Assembly (NCBI GenBank): GCA_028023455.1
Contig: JAQFVV010006197.1
Span: 19,527,254-19,591,253 of the forward strand
Reading direction: 5' to 3'
DNA length: 64,000 nt
DNA from: Epiperipatus broadwayi
Lineage: Eukaryota; Onychophora; Udeonychophora; Euonychophora; Peripatidae
Shown here: positions 11,785-23,545 of the stretch, in pieces
How the letters are laid out: every line of letters begins with the position of its first letter
Numbering within the stretch: position 1 is the first letter of the stretch
Program-made: the position numbers and the translations under genes
The notes under the pieces: model-generated
The model's database searches: none
What the model saw: the letters and a program-made list of their open reading frames with translations, nothing else
What the model was told of the DNA's origin: nothing

Positions 11785-11870
11785 AGCAGGTTGTCTTGAC
11801 AATAATTTGAAATTGTTGATTATTGATATTGGGATTATTTAAGTGTTGACTGGTTTTAATATATATTGTA
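11785..11870. repeat. Direct repeat, right copy (pairs with 9304-9385)
   Basis: See the left copy for shared blocks. Separation of about 2.49 kb. Confidence 0.65.
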
Positions 11871-14537
11871 GAATTTATTCCAGGGTTTTTGTTTATACAT
11901 AATGATTACTTTCAGGTAATAAACTACACACAATCATCAATTAATTTTTCCAACCTACATTTATGTCATAAATATCACTTATATATTCATTTCATTTTTC
12001 AATATATTTTTCCTTTCAGCTACTACCTTGCATAATAACTTCTTATTTTTTTGTTAATTGTTGTTTCTTATGATTCTGCTTTGCCTATCCAAAATATTTT
12101 ATTGTACAAAAAAATTAAATCCAACGTTTTACTTATAATTCTACTCACAATAATCCTTTTTAAAATTTTCTAATCATAAGTGCCTAGATTTATCTTTTCC
12201 ATATTAAGTTTGCTGTATACTATTACAATATTAGTTATAATGGATTACAAAATTAAATGAATGCTTACAAATTTGAAAAAAAATGATTTGAATATATAAT
12301 TTATAGTATTTCATTAATTATTATCGGTTAGATTTAATTAAAAGAACAATATTGCTATAACTTAATGGATTATAAGGCATAGTTCATTGTCTGCTTGGTT
12401 CTTTTACTCCAGAGTGCTAGCATTATTACAAACACAAATACACACATATAAGTTAAAAAAAGACTGATACTTTATAAAGAGATTTATATAATAAAAATGG
12501 CTGTAACATATAAAATCAAAAAAGGTAGAAAAATATATCAATTAATACAAATAATTTTAGTTGTTTCTGTTGTTTTTTTTTCAACATTTAATTTAAAAAA
12601 ATATGTTAGCAATATTAAATTGAACTCCATTATTCATAATTTCAAACTAAAACAGTTGGTATAACCACTACATTTTGTCTTAAAAAAAAGTGGAAAACGA
12701 GAATTCATGATTCTCACTGAAAATTCAATATTAGTTGTAATTAGAAAAAAAAATAAATGGCTCAATAAAAAAAAAGAGACAGAGATTAATTTGCCTATAA
12801 ACATTAATCAGATATTAACTGAATTTTTTCCCAATCGGAAATGTAAACATAAAAAAGATTTTACAACTCAAATTCTAATACTTTTTTTCTTGCTAAAAAA
12901 TTAAATCTTAAAGAACTAAAATCAACAGCATATATAAAAAGTAGCAAAGAATATTTAATAATTTATCAATCACTAGGGTTCATTGAAATTTATCATCTAG
13001 TATTAAAAAAAAAAAAAAGCTAAGTGACGAGTAATGACAAATTAGCACAGATAATCTAGATTATAATTCAGTCATATTTGATTTCAGACTTTGATCCTAC
13101 ATAAATCTATCTCTATTGCTACAACATTTCAACAGAGTTAATGCAAAAGCACTAGTTACTGAAGAAACACCCTTAACTACAGTAATAAGGCATAAAAAGC
13201 ACCTCCTACGATCAATAATTAAAACAAAGAAATTGCAGAGCACTGGCATAAGCTTTTCCATTCTCTATATAAATCATTTCAAATGCCATTGAAGAATGAT
13301 TTCTTACTAACTATCATTATAACATTATCTCAAGTCAAATTCTATTAAGCCAAATTTTTCCTCAGCATGGACTAAAAACATTTCCAATTAAATAAGTGTT
13401 GAAAGTTATGTAAACTTCAATTATTATATGACATCATGCAAATCCATATGATGTTAATACTAATACTAAAGAATTAATAATTAAAGATCACTTAATATAA
13501 TGTAATTAATAAGTATACCGAAGTGGCAATTGCAAGTACTTATAAAACTCAAAGTTCTTCAGAAATGATAAATAAAAATTAAGCCGAACAAAACTTGAGA
13601 ATATATACTCACATCCCAATACTTACATCCCAACATTATGCATTGTGACATGAATCACATCACATCTTAATATTACTGATTCCATTAGATATTTATATAT
13701 GTACATAAATGATCTTTAACTTAGAATAATTCACCATTGTTTATCTCAAACATATACATTGTAAAAACAAAGCTATGACATAATTAATGCAAAAATTCTT
13801 AATTCAAAGTTTGATACTAAGCAACTAAATTATAAACCATTTAATTTCCCCATGAAAATATTATTTTTGCCATGGTGTAAATATATATGCGTATTAATAA
13901 AGTTTATAGTAATAATGATTAACTTCTTAATAAATCCATAAAGATAGAAAACTTCAAAGCGTATAAATAATTTTTACGATTTTATTTATTTGACTAATTA
14001 ATTTACTTTTTTTTTTTTTTACCTATTTGCGCAAGCAAATGTTTCAAAATAATGTAAAATGTAATGTTTTTTTTTTTTTTATGATTTAATATTTATTATT
14101 TCATAAAATTGTAAATTTGAAATTTGTAAGCTTTTGTTTAAAACAAAATGTGTCAAGCTTTGTCTGAAATGAATAATTAATACAATTAAATATGCACTTT
14201 AAATTTTCCAAAGAAAAAAGATAAAAAAAAATTAAAATTTAATGACGAAAACAAAAATATTTACTTTATTTTTTTAAAATCTTTAATCAATATTTCAAAC
14301 AGCTTTTTTTTTTTTTCTAAAAACGAATATATGTATTATTTCGATTTTTTTTTTTCTAATGTTAAATTTCCTTATTAATCTTTTAGAATTGGAAAAGTTT
14401 ATTCAGCAAAAATGAATCTTCAAGATAACAGATACTAACAATAACTATTATAGATAGACAACTTCCATATTTCTCCATTCTTTTTTATTTCATAAATAAT
14501 TTCATATAAATAAAGATACAATAAAAAACACATAACC
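11871..14537. other. AT-rich stretch, no gene seen
   Basis: Dominated by A/T text with T12-14 runs at about 14008 and 14067. The 65-codon frame at 12707-12904 is Lys/Asn/Ile-rich low-complexity sequence and I do not regard it as a gene. Confidence 0.4.
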
Positions 14538-14579
14538 CCCAAGATGCATTTCGTGCTGAACCAGCACTCATCAGTTGGG
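14538..14579 (-). ncRNA. Hammerhead ribozyme, family C, intact core
   Basis: Type I hammerhead on the minus strand, read 5' to 3' from 14579: helix I strand CCCAA, CUGAUGA (14574-14568), helix II GUGCUG/CAGCAC closing a GUU loop (14567-14553), GAAA (14552-14549), a 2-bp helix III (A-U, U-A around GC), cleavage triplet AUC (cut after 14543), then helix I strand UUGGG. All invariant core positions are present and helix I pairs over 5 bp. Such minimal helix III hammerheads are known from PLEs and retrozymes. It should cleave its own transcript if transcribed leftward. Confidence 0.8.
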
Positions 14580-14849
14580 CCAGGTCATCCTCTCCCATAT
14601 ATATCTTTATTAGATGAAGAGTATTCATGTAGAGAAAATTGTCTCATTTTTATTTTCTAGCATCAATTTACTCCTCTCCCAACTTTTACGTTATCAACTT
14701 TTTGATAAGCACGTAATGATTATTACTAATCATTTATTAAACTAAAGATTTTCTCTAGCACAGATATAAACTTTAATCCAAGTTAAAGATTAATATATCT
14801 GATTTTCAGCACACGCACATGGCTATTTACATTTCTCTTTCTTTATTAC

Positions 14850-14890
14850 TTAATCGCTGCAGATAGGAATTTGCTGCTGCTTGCCGCCAT
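14850..14890 (-). other. Candidate short first coding exon
   Basis: On the minus strand, AAGATGGCGGCAAGCAGC gives an ATG in a good initiation context followed by MAASSSKFLSAAI and then AA|GTAATA, a possible splice donor. The local rise in G+C resembles the exon-like segment at 63035-63079. There is no second exon I can link to it. Confidence 0.2.
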
Positions 14891-16639
14891 CTTGACATAC
14901 CTACAGTGAACATCTCATATGTAAATAATATAAGAACATGATGATGAAAGTGATCTAAAATATAGGAAATCATTTTTTCACATGGGCTGTAATAAAAAAT
15001 AATCAAATATATTTTTTTCTTATGGGGTACATGATTATTGAGCACCAATTTTTTTTAGCTTAATTGACTTCATTATAATATTAAACTATATAAGCTATAA
15101 TGCAATTTCATAAAACCTCTGATTTTTAGTTCTGATTTAATTCCTATAAATGGCAAATGGTATCTTAACTCATTTCACCACAAAATAATTACTGAGATCT
15201 GTTTTACTGTTTTTTCTTGACATACCAAACTAACTGCTTTGAATATATTAAAATTGCATTGATTTTTTTATTGTTACTTGCTACAGCCACCAACTGATGA
15301 TTTTTTGTTGAGATCAATGATAGTTTTCCTGGATGTTAAACATAATTTGTATTTATATTTTATCACATAAATAAATAAATGATTGATTTGTGGCAATTTG
15401 TCATAAACTTTCAAAACATTATTATTACTTTATCTGATAGTATGCAGTATTGAATAACCTACACCGAAAGTCATTAGCAGCTTTTATGATAAAGGAAATG
15501 TTAATTAATATTCTTTTAAGACTGTCTATTTGAATAAAAATAATTACTTAAAATATTTCATTTCTACAACTTGCATATTATTGCTATTTTTTTCAAACAT
15601 GTGAATAAAAAAAGATATTTAAAACTTTATAACGTAACTAATTAGTTCAATAGAGTAAGATCAATAGCTAATTCCTAATGCAATGGTTAAATAATGAAAC
15701 AATTATTAAAAAAAGAGTGATAATTAAAAAATATATAGGACAAAAATCTATATAAATAAATAAATGGGGGGGGGGATTGTTTAAAATAGAATTAAATTAT
15801 AATTAAATAAAAAAGGTTTTAAAAAAATGAAGATAAGAGTTTTTAAATTCAATTCCCAAAGTCAATATATAAATATAATAAACATTATTGTGTGAATAAT
15901 GCAGATGGGAAAATCAACAATATTACATTTTCAGATGATATAAAGATTACAACATAAAAAGAAATTAAAATAAAACCTATAAAACATGCTAATGTTCAGA
16001 AAACTGATTAAAAAATGATGAAATAAATGAAAAATAAATTTAAATAACAATGGCAAATAAATTTTTAATAATAAGCTAGATTATTATTATCATTTTGAAT
16101 TTCTAAAACTTTTTGAGGAAAGTATTTGCCATGATAAGTAGACTGATATAGGTAATAATAATAATAATGCACTAAAAAAAATCTGGTACAATGAAGATCT
16201 ACAGATGACTGAATTGTATAACAAACATCACTTTCTCATTAAATTAAAATTTATACATATAATGAACACTAAAATGGAACATATTTTTATCAATTAAGGC
16301 TTAGTCATTTTTAATTTGAATACCAATTTCTCTATATTGTGATAAAAATATTATATATATATATATTTAAAAGTATTCTCCTAGATATGTATAATGTAAA
16401 AATTGTATATAAGAGCATAAAAGGAGAAAATGAAAGCTAATTAAGTTTGACATAAAAAAAAAAAAAAGAAAATGTGATTAAAAATGCGAAAATCTAAGTG
16501 CAAATATAAAATTGCTAAACATTATGGATTGAAATAGTAAATGTTATAATGAACACTATTGGCAGATAACAACTAAATGCATAAGATGTATACAGCATTT
16601 CAGCTTTAAATAAGATAGTAGACATTTTGTCACATTTTA
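14891..16639. other. AT-rich stretch, no gene seen
   Basis: Contains a G9 run at about 15768-15776, a (TAA)n cluster near 16155, and a (TA)n run near 16352. No frame or family recognised. Confidence 0.4.
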
Positions 16640-16809
16640 GGAACTTAAACCACTAAACATCACACGATCACTATCTCATACTAGCACATAATTGTTATTA
16701 AACAAGGCAAAACTCCATACAGTAGTGCCACCCTGTTCCAATCAGAGTAATCAATGGATGCCAGAAGGCTTGTGCATAAAATCCCTATCTAGTGCCTACT
16801 CATCCAATA

Positions 16810-16851
16810 TCCCCAGACTAGTTTCTAGCTTGTGGCCATCATCAGTGAGGA
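16810..16851 (-). ncRNA. Hammerhead ribozyme, family A, intact core
   Basis: Minus strand from 16851: helix I UCCUCA, CUGAUGA (16845-16839), helix II UGGC/GCUA closing CACAA (16838-16826), GAAA (16825-16822), C-UA-G mini helix III, triplet GUC (cut after 16816), helix I UGGGGA. Helix I pairs over 6 bp with one G-U. Unlike the tandem array at 39.6-40.5 kb, this copy has a U-A pair at the base of helix II, so it should be the most active of family A. Confidence 0.8.
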
Positions 16852-16865
16852 GCTTTGGATCTGAG

Positions 16866-16896
16866 AGCACTGCACTAAGATCTAGGTGCAGTGCTC
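16866..16896. repeat. Hairpin at head-to-head junction of two family A units
   Basis: GAGCACTGCAC and GTGCAGTGCTC are perfect inverted repeats of 11 bp separated by nine bases (TAAGATCTA). The left arm belongs to the minus-strand unit, the right arm is the start of a plus-strand unit. Confidence 0.8.
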
Positions 16897-16994
16897 ATTC
16901 AGATAATTTTTTGCTAAGACTTGTAGTATATGTTCTAGTCTTGCAAATGAGTTCATTTACAGACAATAATGGTTCTCAGGATTCTGGAAAATAA

Positions 16995-18489
16995 CTATAT
17001 TTGAATATCATTATATGGTTTGATGAAACTGCCTGCTATCATAATAATGTTCCTAAATGTTATCTTGAGAAAGTTAGTAAAAAAATAATCTCCATACAAA
17101 ACACAACAACCTATTAAATTTTTATTAGGGTATGTAAATGTGCATTCATTTTTATTGTAAACTTTTAAAAGATGAAATTCAGCTTTCATTAAAATTTAGT
17201 TAAACAGTATATACAATAATTAATTTTAAACACAATTTTATATTTTTGATTTTGTATCATAATTTTCTTGCTTAAATGACATATTAACTGAGACCACAGA
17301 CTTGAATTAGATGAACCCTAAATCCAAGAATTGCAATGTAAACTATAACAAACGTTTTCTAGAATCAAATAATTCATTGTATTAAAACTCACTATAAATA
17401 AATAATTTACATTTGGTAAAAAAAAAATATAAAAAAGAAACAATATTATCCAAAATCTCAAAAAGAAAGATATATATTAAAAGGAACACTAAATGATGAA
17501 AAAAAAGTGATAATTTTTAAAGAAAAAAGAGATTATTATAAGTAAGTGTTAAATAGATTCGAGATAAAAATAAATAGAAAGAAAACAAAAAATATAATAG
17601 TTAAAATTTTTTTTTTATATTAAATGCTTTTATTGATTGTGAACTAAAAAGAAATAAAAAAATTGTTTCTTAAACAAAATTGGAGTTTTTAGATTTAACT
17701 TAAAATAAAAGTATGAGGAATGGGAGTCCAGAAGTCAGATCAATCCCTTGTTATAAAATCATTTAATATATAAAAAAATTATCTATTATTTAATACAAAA
17801 ATAATGACAAAAGAATGAGCATGAGATCATGAGAGATCAGCATAGATAACTATAAGTATAATCATAATTAACTATAAGATCACCAGCATTACACAAAAGT
17901 AATAATCATCTATCATCATGAATGATCAACAATAAAATAAATCAATAAAATCAACAGTCAATTTTGTGACTGAATTTGAAATGGGTCTACTATAGACCAG
18001 GCTAATTATTTAGCCCTTGTCAGCTTGGGGCAGATTATTTAAACATTAATTTGGATGTACAAACTGAAGTGCTAATCCATCAGAATATTTAACAATAAAA
18101 GCAATAATACTGGAGTATTAAAACATGTTGATCTTCATCAATGCTCTGGCCATAGTACAATTAATGTACTGACCAATTATAAACTTAATTTCTAAATGAA
18201 TACCAGACTAAAGAAAATGTGCATGGACTTTAAAGGATATCCCCTTTACACCAATACAGGATCACCAACTGGATGCCCATAAACACTAATATAACCCCCT
18301 TTTATATAACAGACCATTATGCATGAATCTAGCTCAGAGAACACAAGCTCTACATTTGTTACTGTGAGCAAGAGATGATACAACATATAATATTCTAAAA
18401 TTATTTAGGATTGAATAAGTCACTGGAATAATTTTAACAATGAAATATCAGTTTATTAACAATAAAAAATGAAATTAACACCTGCAGAA
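16995..18489. other. AT-rich stretch, no gene seen
   Basis: No gene or known repeat. 17960-18345 is less A+T-rich than its surroundings and includes a small palindrome GTCTACTATAGAC near 17987, but no frame stays open. Confidence 0.4.
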
Positions 18490-18532
18490 TATGGCTATAC
18501 ATATTTAAATTACACTTTCTGATTTTGATTAA

Positions 18533-18905
18533 TACACAAAAATATGCTATCATATTGTGATTTACATATATGTTCAAATAGATTTACATATAACACCTAT
18601 ATATCAGCACATGTGGTATAATAATAATTTATGAACATACTTGCATTGTCATATAATAAAAAAGTATTAATTTTAACATGTGTCTACCTGACACATATTG
18701 ACATAAGTACACAGATGTGCATGGACATATGGGAATTTTCATTTAACAATAATAAAAACATAAGCTATCACATTGTAATTTATAAATAGCATATAATGGG
18801 TTTACGTAAAACACACATATATATATCAGCACACAGATGTGTGGTCTAATAACTTATTAACATATTTGAATTATCATAAACCTATAAATGAAATTCATTT
18901 TTTAT
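18533..18905. repeat. Diverged tandem repeat, unit about 235 bp
   Basis: 18533-18662 and 18768-18897 share GCTATCA.ATTGT, TTACAT/GTA.AACAC, ATATATCAGCACA, and ATTATCATA. Divergence is high, so the duplication is old. The following sequence is a run of ACATGTGTGCATATG-like words. Confidence 0.6.
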
Positions 18906-21900
18906 AATACATAATGACTGATTTAACACACATGTGTGCATATGGAAATGTGTGTGCATACTGATGTTTATATCATATATTTTAATTTGTCAAAATAATG
19001 AAATTAAAAATATACTTTAACATTTAATTCCTTGTTGAAAGTAAAAAAAAATATGAATCAGTTATTAAATTATTTGACAGCCCTTCATAAAAGTTTTCTT
19101 TTTCTTTAAAAAAAAAGTAATATCACATCTTTAACTGGTTAATGTTGATTAATTATAAATGTCTTTAAAAATACTCCAGTAAGTTTCTTTGTTTCCAATC
19201 TAAAAAAACATTAGAAGTCTACTTTTTCTTTTATAAAATATAAAATCATCCTTTAATTAATTCTTTATTTTAGACTTTTAACTTAAGCAAAAATTATTTT
19301 ACTTGGTTCACTTTTAAAATGACATTTAAAGGAATTATTTAAAGTAATTCACCAGCTGCACTTTATAAACATATAACACTGCATGTTTATCTGTGAGTCT
19401 CTGCATAATGATAAAACAGCATATGTATAACTTTGTTCAGCATGATGATAGTTTCTCTTTGTATACTGATCCTTTTTAAAACAGTAGAATGGCTATATAG
19501 TCATCATCTGGAAAGATAATTCAGGTAACTGCTGACATTCAATCAACTCCATTTAGTCTAGGATTGGATAGACTTCAAGCAAATTAGCTGTTTTTGTCCA
19601 CATTAAGGATATGAAACACTGGAAATTGTCCCCTTTCTTTCATGTGAATTCAAACTTTGGCTGTTGGACTTGCCCTTCTTGCCTTCAGTTATATTTTCAT
19701 AATAATTGTCATAATCTGTCCAACTATTAAGACACACTCAGAACCGCTTTAATCTTTTTTTAATCTTTTATAATCATGGTGTGTGTGTGTGAGGGGGAGA
19801 ATACATTAAGTAAAAGTGTTTTTCCTATCTTGATTGGAAAAAGTTAATGACTCTTTTCAATTCACTTTAATCCTTTGAAAAAAGTGGAATTTCACCAAAA
19901 TATGTTATACAAGCTTTACTTGAAAAAAAAAAAGATTTTTAAAATAGGTAGTGGAATTTTATAATTGCCAGGTTATCTACTGTAACATGAAAACATGCTT
20001 CTTTTCATTTCAAAATCAGAATTAATAAAATATTAATTAGATTTGTTTAAATGATTAATTTATAACAATAAAAAAATTAATTCAAAATTATTTAATCTTT
20101 ACTGTTATTCCAGCATAATGTAGAAAATATCTACAAAAAAAATTGACTGTTTATTTCCACATTTCCTTTCAACTTTATATATATATGCACACACACTACT
20201 ATGTTGTTGCATGCCATGAAACCCATAATGGTTTCAATATATATCAGTAGATATTTCTGCTATAAGTTAAAATGTGTTATTGTTATTATTATATAATAAT
20301 ACATATACATTAAGAATTTAAAATAGTTTTTAAAATGTTATTAAATTAAAAGAAAAAAAATAAACTGCTCTCTTGCAACCCTTATTTAAAACAAATGAAA
20401 ATTCTAAGGGTAATTGCTAAATGCAAAACATAAACTTATTAAATATTTTTCATATTTTCCCTACTGTCTGTTCCATATCCATCAAACTAGTTGACATACT
20501 GAAAAGATACGTTTTAAATGGATTATGGTGTTTTAATTCAATTTTGAAACAATTCTATTGAATTTAAATATATTAAACCTTGATTTTAAAAATTCATTCT
20601 AATTTGAAAAAGAAAAATGGATTTTCCAAAATCAATTAGGCCATTACATTCCTCTCACACTTAATCAGCTTTTCAGCAATACAAAAGATATTCTGCCTCT
20701 AAACCAAAAGCCACAAAGAGTATACAAAATTGCACACACTCACATTAACTGCCATGTTGTATGTTATGGGGAATTGTGTGCCAACTTGTCCAACTGAATT
20801 GCACAACACCAGTATCTATATAACCATGCCAAAAGTCAAACTGATGAGAGATCAATTTTTTATAAACATAAATCCAGCTCTGCCCACACCCTTGAACCTA
20901 CATCCATTAGGGTGGTCTGCTCTGAATGCAATGATGCCTAACACAAGCTGAAAAAAGCTTAGCATATTGCCTGAGACAAATATGCAATTAACAAAAAAGA
21001 CTCTTGTATCCCCCTTTTGAAAAAATGACCAACTTAAACAACTAATTTTCCATTCAAATATGCTAATTACTAATTCTCATCTCTTTAATAAACCTCACAG
21101 TTTCTTTCCACTTTCAATGCCATGACTATGACTAGTACAATTAATTAGACAAAAGTGCACTAGGCAAATTTTGCTAACTTTATAAATTTAAAGCTTATCT
21201 TGCATATGTTTATGTGTATACATGGTTTGTTACACTCCAAGATATTACTTACTAAATTTTTTCAACATTATAAAGATCCATTTTAAGTATTTTTATAATA
21301 CAATGGTCTAATTATCTTAAGAGATTCTTAAAAAAATATTAATAATACAAAATAAAATTTAATGCTAACAAAACAAAACTATATCTAATAGAATTAAATA
21401 CATTTTAATATTATAAAGAGTCCACTAAAATTAATGATGATCTTAGCTCTAAAATAGGTGCTAGATTAAATTATGCTGAGAAGATGGCCAGGAATGGCAA
21501 ATTACCATTGGTGATAAACAAGTATTATTGCTTGAGCTAAAACTCCAATACTTAATCATTATACATGTTTTGAGAAAGAGAACTTAGCACACACAAACTA
21601 GAATTAACATGTAAAGTGATAGAGCAATATCAAGTATGAGTAAATTCAGATTTTTAAAATTATGTATGTTAAAGAAACAAATGAAAATTATTTCGTCTTC
21701 AATTTTTCTTAAAGGTATCTCTAATTCTCATTAAAATAATGTTGATGTTTTTTTCTTGGGTCACTTTTCAAAATTTTAATTTGAAATTTAAAAAAAAAAA
21801 AATTATATAAAAAATATTACTTTCTAATGTTATTTTTTTAAAAAAAAAATATTTAAAAAGTTTATTTCATTTAAACTATAAAATTTATTATAGAATCATT

Positions 21901-22136
21901 AATAATAATAATAACAACAATTAAGCAGTTAGTTAATCATAAAGTCACGTCAAGTATCAAAAAGACTTTTAATTCTAGAATCTATCACTCTGTCACCATA
22001 TTTTAATTAATTAAAACTGCAAAAAAATGTTTTTTGTATAATAAAATATTTATATTAAATTTAAAATAAATTTTTACAATGAAATAATTGAAAGGAAGAT
22101 GTAAAGTTAGTTTTTTTTGATATCTGTCTTCTATTT
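18906..22136. other. AT-rich stretch, no gene seen
   Basis: No supported gene. 20640-20960 and 21420-21560 are richer in G+C, and 20730-20951 is open for 73 codons on the plus strand, but codon content is unremarkable and I recognise no domain. A GTGTGTGTGTG run lies near 19780. Confidence 0.4.
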
Positions 22137-22306
22137 CTGCAATGAAGGAAAGATAGGAGGCCTTTTCTCACTGGTATCAATACACTGATAACTTTGTAAT
22201 GTTATTTTGGCAACTATTTACAAAGTTATCGAACATTACAAAGTTATCAATGTATTGATACTAATATACTAATGTGAAAAGCCCTCCTATCTTTTCTTCA
22301 TTGCAG
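22137..22306. mobile_element. Palindromic MITE, about 170 bp
   Basis: Both ends read CTGCAATGAAG then AAAGATAGGAGG and CTTTTC when followed inwards; internal arms share TATCAATACA.TGATAACTT and TGTAATGTT. The inverted halves meet around TTGGCAACTATTTAC. A right half-copy is at 26655-26712 and a left half-like copy at 9555-9590. No coding capacity. Confidence 0.8.
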
Positions 22307-22601
22307 GAACAGTACACAAGATCTACATTTTTAAAATGGAAAAAAAAAATTATATGAAATATAGGGTACACGTGATTCTGTAAAATCTACATGTATGCAG
22401 ATGACACTTTAACACTTAATTCAATCAATTTCAAAAAATGTGTAGAAATAGTTTTTAAAAACACATACCAAAACATTACATATACACAGATGGTACATAT
22501 TGGCATAATACACAAGATACATATATTTTTTAAAAGATAAAAAAATTATATGAAATATACATGTACTTCTATGAAATATACACATACGCAGATGATGCTT
22601 T
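22307..22601 (+). repeat. Tandem LINE-derived fragments carrying YADD
   Basis: Two related copies (about 22307-22490 and 22491-22601, interrupted by the LTR element and resuming at 25169) each contain a short frame around YADD: YMYADDTL at about 22388 and YTYADDAF at about 22580. YADD is the catalytic motif C of non-LTR reverse transcriptases. Both are preceded by ACACAAGAT/ AAATTATATGAAATA. Stops surround both. The repeat array therefore derives from duplicated LINE scraps. Confidence 0.55.
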
Positions 22602-22775
22602 TGTTATGTTCTTGGCCATAATATCTAAATTAATAAATACACACAGTTTAGATAACTATCAAACTTTTTTAACTACTCGTGTTCTCTAATCTAAGAGCGA
22701 TGTCGCATGCTCGCTAATCTCAGTTGTCATCGCTAGGCGTCAGTCCATAATTATAGTACTAGCCATAGCATGACA
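22602..22775 (-). repeat. 3' LTR, 174 bp
   Basis: On the minus strand it begins TGTCATGCTATGGCTAG and ends CCAAGAACATAACA, i.e. TG...CA, and is immediately preceded by the polypurine tract. The last 24 bases are repeated at 25146-25169 with one substitution (A/G), which is all that remains of the 5' LTR. Confidence 0.7.
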
Positions 22776-22795
22776 GCCCTTTTTTTATATTTATT

Positions 22796-23545
22796 TTATT
22801 TACAAACATAGTCTTTTAAATATACTGGAGGCCTTCTTCTTCTGTTTGATTTTTCTCTTATCTCGGAACATTCGATTGGTATTCTCCTTATTGCTGTGCC
22901 ATTATTACTTGATGTTGATGGTGGTGATTTCTCTGACTCAGATATGGGCAACTGTGCCTCCTCATCCGGTTGTTGTGACTGTGTAGTTGTTGTGAATCTT
23001 CCAGCTGTGTTCTTCATTTTGATAAAATCAGCTTTGACAACTTTCAGTTCATTTGTTAATAAATCAATAGAAGATTTTAATTTGCTGTTTTGTAATCGCA
23101 AATCCTGATGAACAACTGATAAACTGTAAAGATCATCTTTAAGCTGTTGAATCTGTTGATGTAATTCAGAATTCAAACTTTTTTCTTTCTTTAATTCTTC
23201 TACACTAGATTGACGTTTGTGAACTTTGATTCTTAACACATTACATTCCTTTTCAAGAAATTCTTTATTGTGAATAGCAACCTGACATTATCTTCAGTTT
23301 TTTTTTTTTTACATCAACTTGCTTTTGATTACTTTCATCAATTTGTATCTTTCCAACTCTTGAATTTTATTTTCTAATTCTAACATTTCAGCTTCTATAT
23401 TAGTGATTTTATGCCATTCCTCTTCCTTTGCTAATTGAAATTTTCACTGTACTTCTCTCTCCTTTTCAATTAATTGATGGGACTATTCTTCACCCAATTT
23501 CTTTAATATTTCATGTTGTAAACGAATATCTTCCATTTTTTTAAA
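22796..23545 (-). pseudogene. Coiled-coil segment plus Gypsy polyprotein C-terminus
   Basis: The last 147 codons (23239-22796) are open. Residues 1-75 are a heptad-rich coiled coil (LHQQIQQLKDDLYSLS, LRLQNSKLKSSIDLL), then a Thr/Ser/Pro/Glu-rich linker, and the end is RRRRPPVYLKDYVCK, a form of the 'RPPxYLxDYV' tail seen at the end of Gypsy polyproteins. Upstream, interrupted by stops near 23491 and 23448 and at least one frameshift around 23290-23345, the coiled coil continues (EAEMLELENKIQELE, NKEFLEKECNVL) back to about 23545, where it follows RT sequence directly. A Gypsy polyprotein should have RT fingers, palm, RNase H and integrase here. The coiled coil is not part of those domains, so it may be captured host sequence or an odd accessory region. 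I cannot name a source gene. Confidence 0.55.

Larger units (their letters stand above)
16640..16900 (-). mobile_element. Hammerhead family A unit, partial, minus strand
   Basis: Collinear on the minus strand with the 455-bp unit at 39545-40000: landmarks GTGCAGTGCTCTCAGATC, the hammerhead, TAGATAGGGATTTTATGC, AAGCCTTCTGGCATCC, ATTGATTACTCTG, TACTGTATGGAG. At its upstream end it meets an inverted start of a second unit at 16866-16896, a head-to-head junction. Confidence 0.8.

Noticed and set aside
12707-12904. 65-codon plus-strand ORF
   Set aside because: Lys/Asn/Ile-rich composition expected from A-rich DNA; no conserved block.
20841-20847. CTGATGA as another hammerhead core
   Set aside because: No helix II, no GAAA at the required distance and no pairing flanks.
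22896-23108. Plus-strand ORF of 70 codons
   Set aside because: Shadow of the minus-strand retroelement frame.
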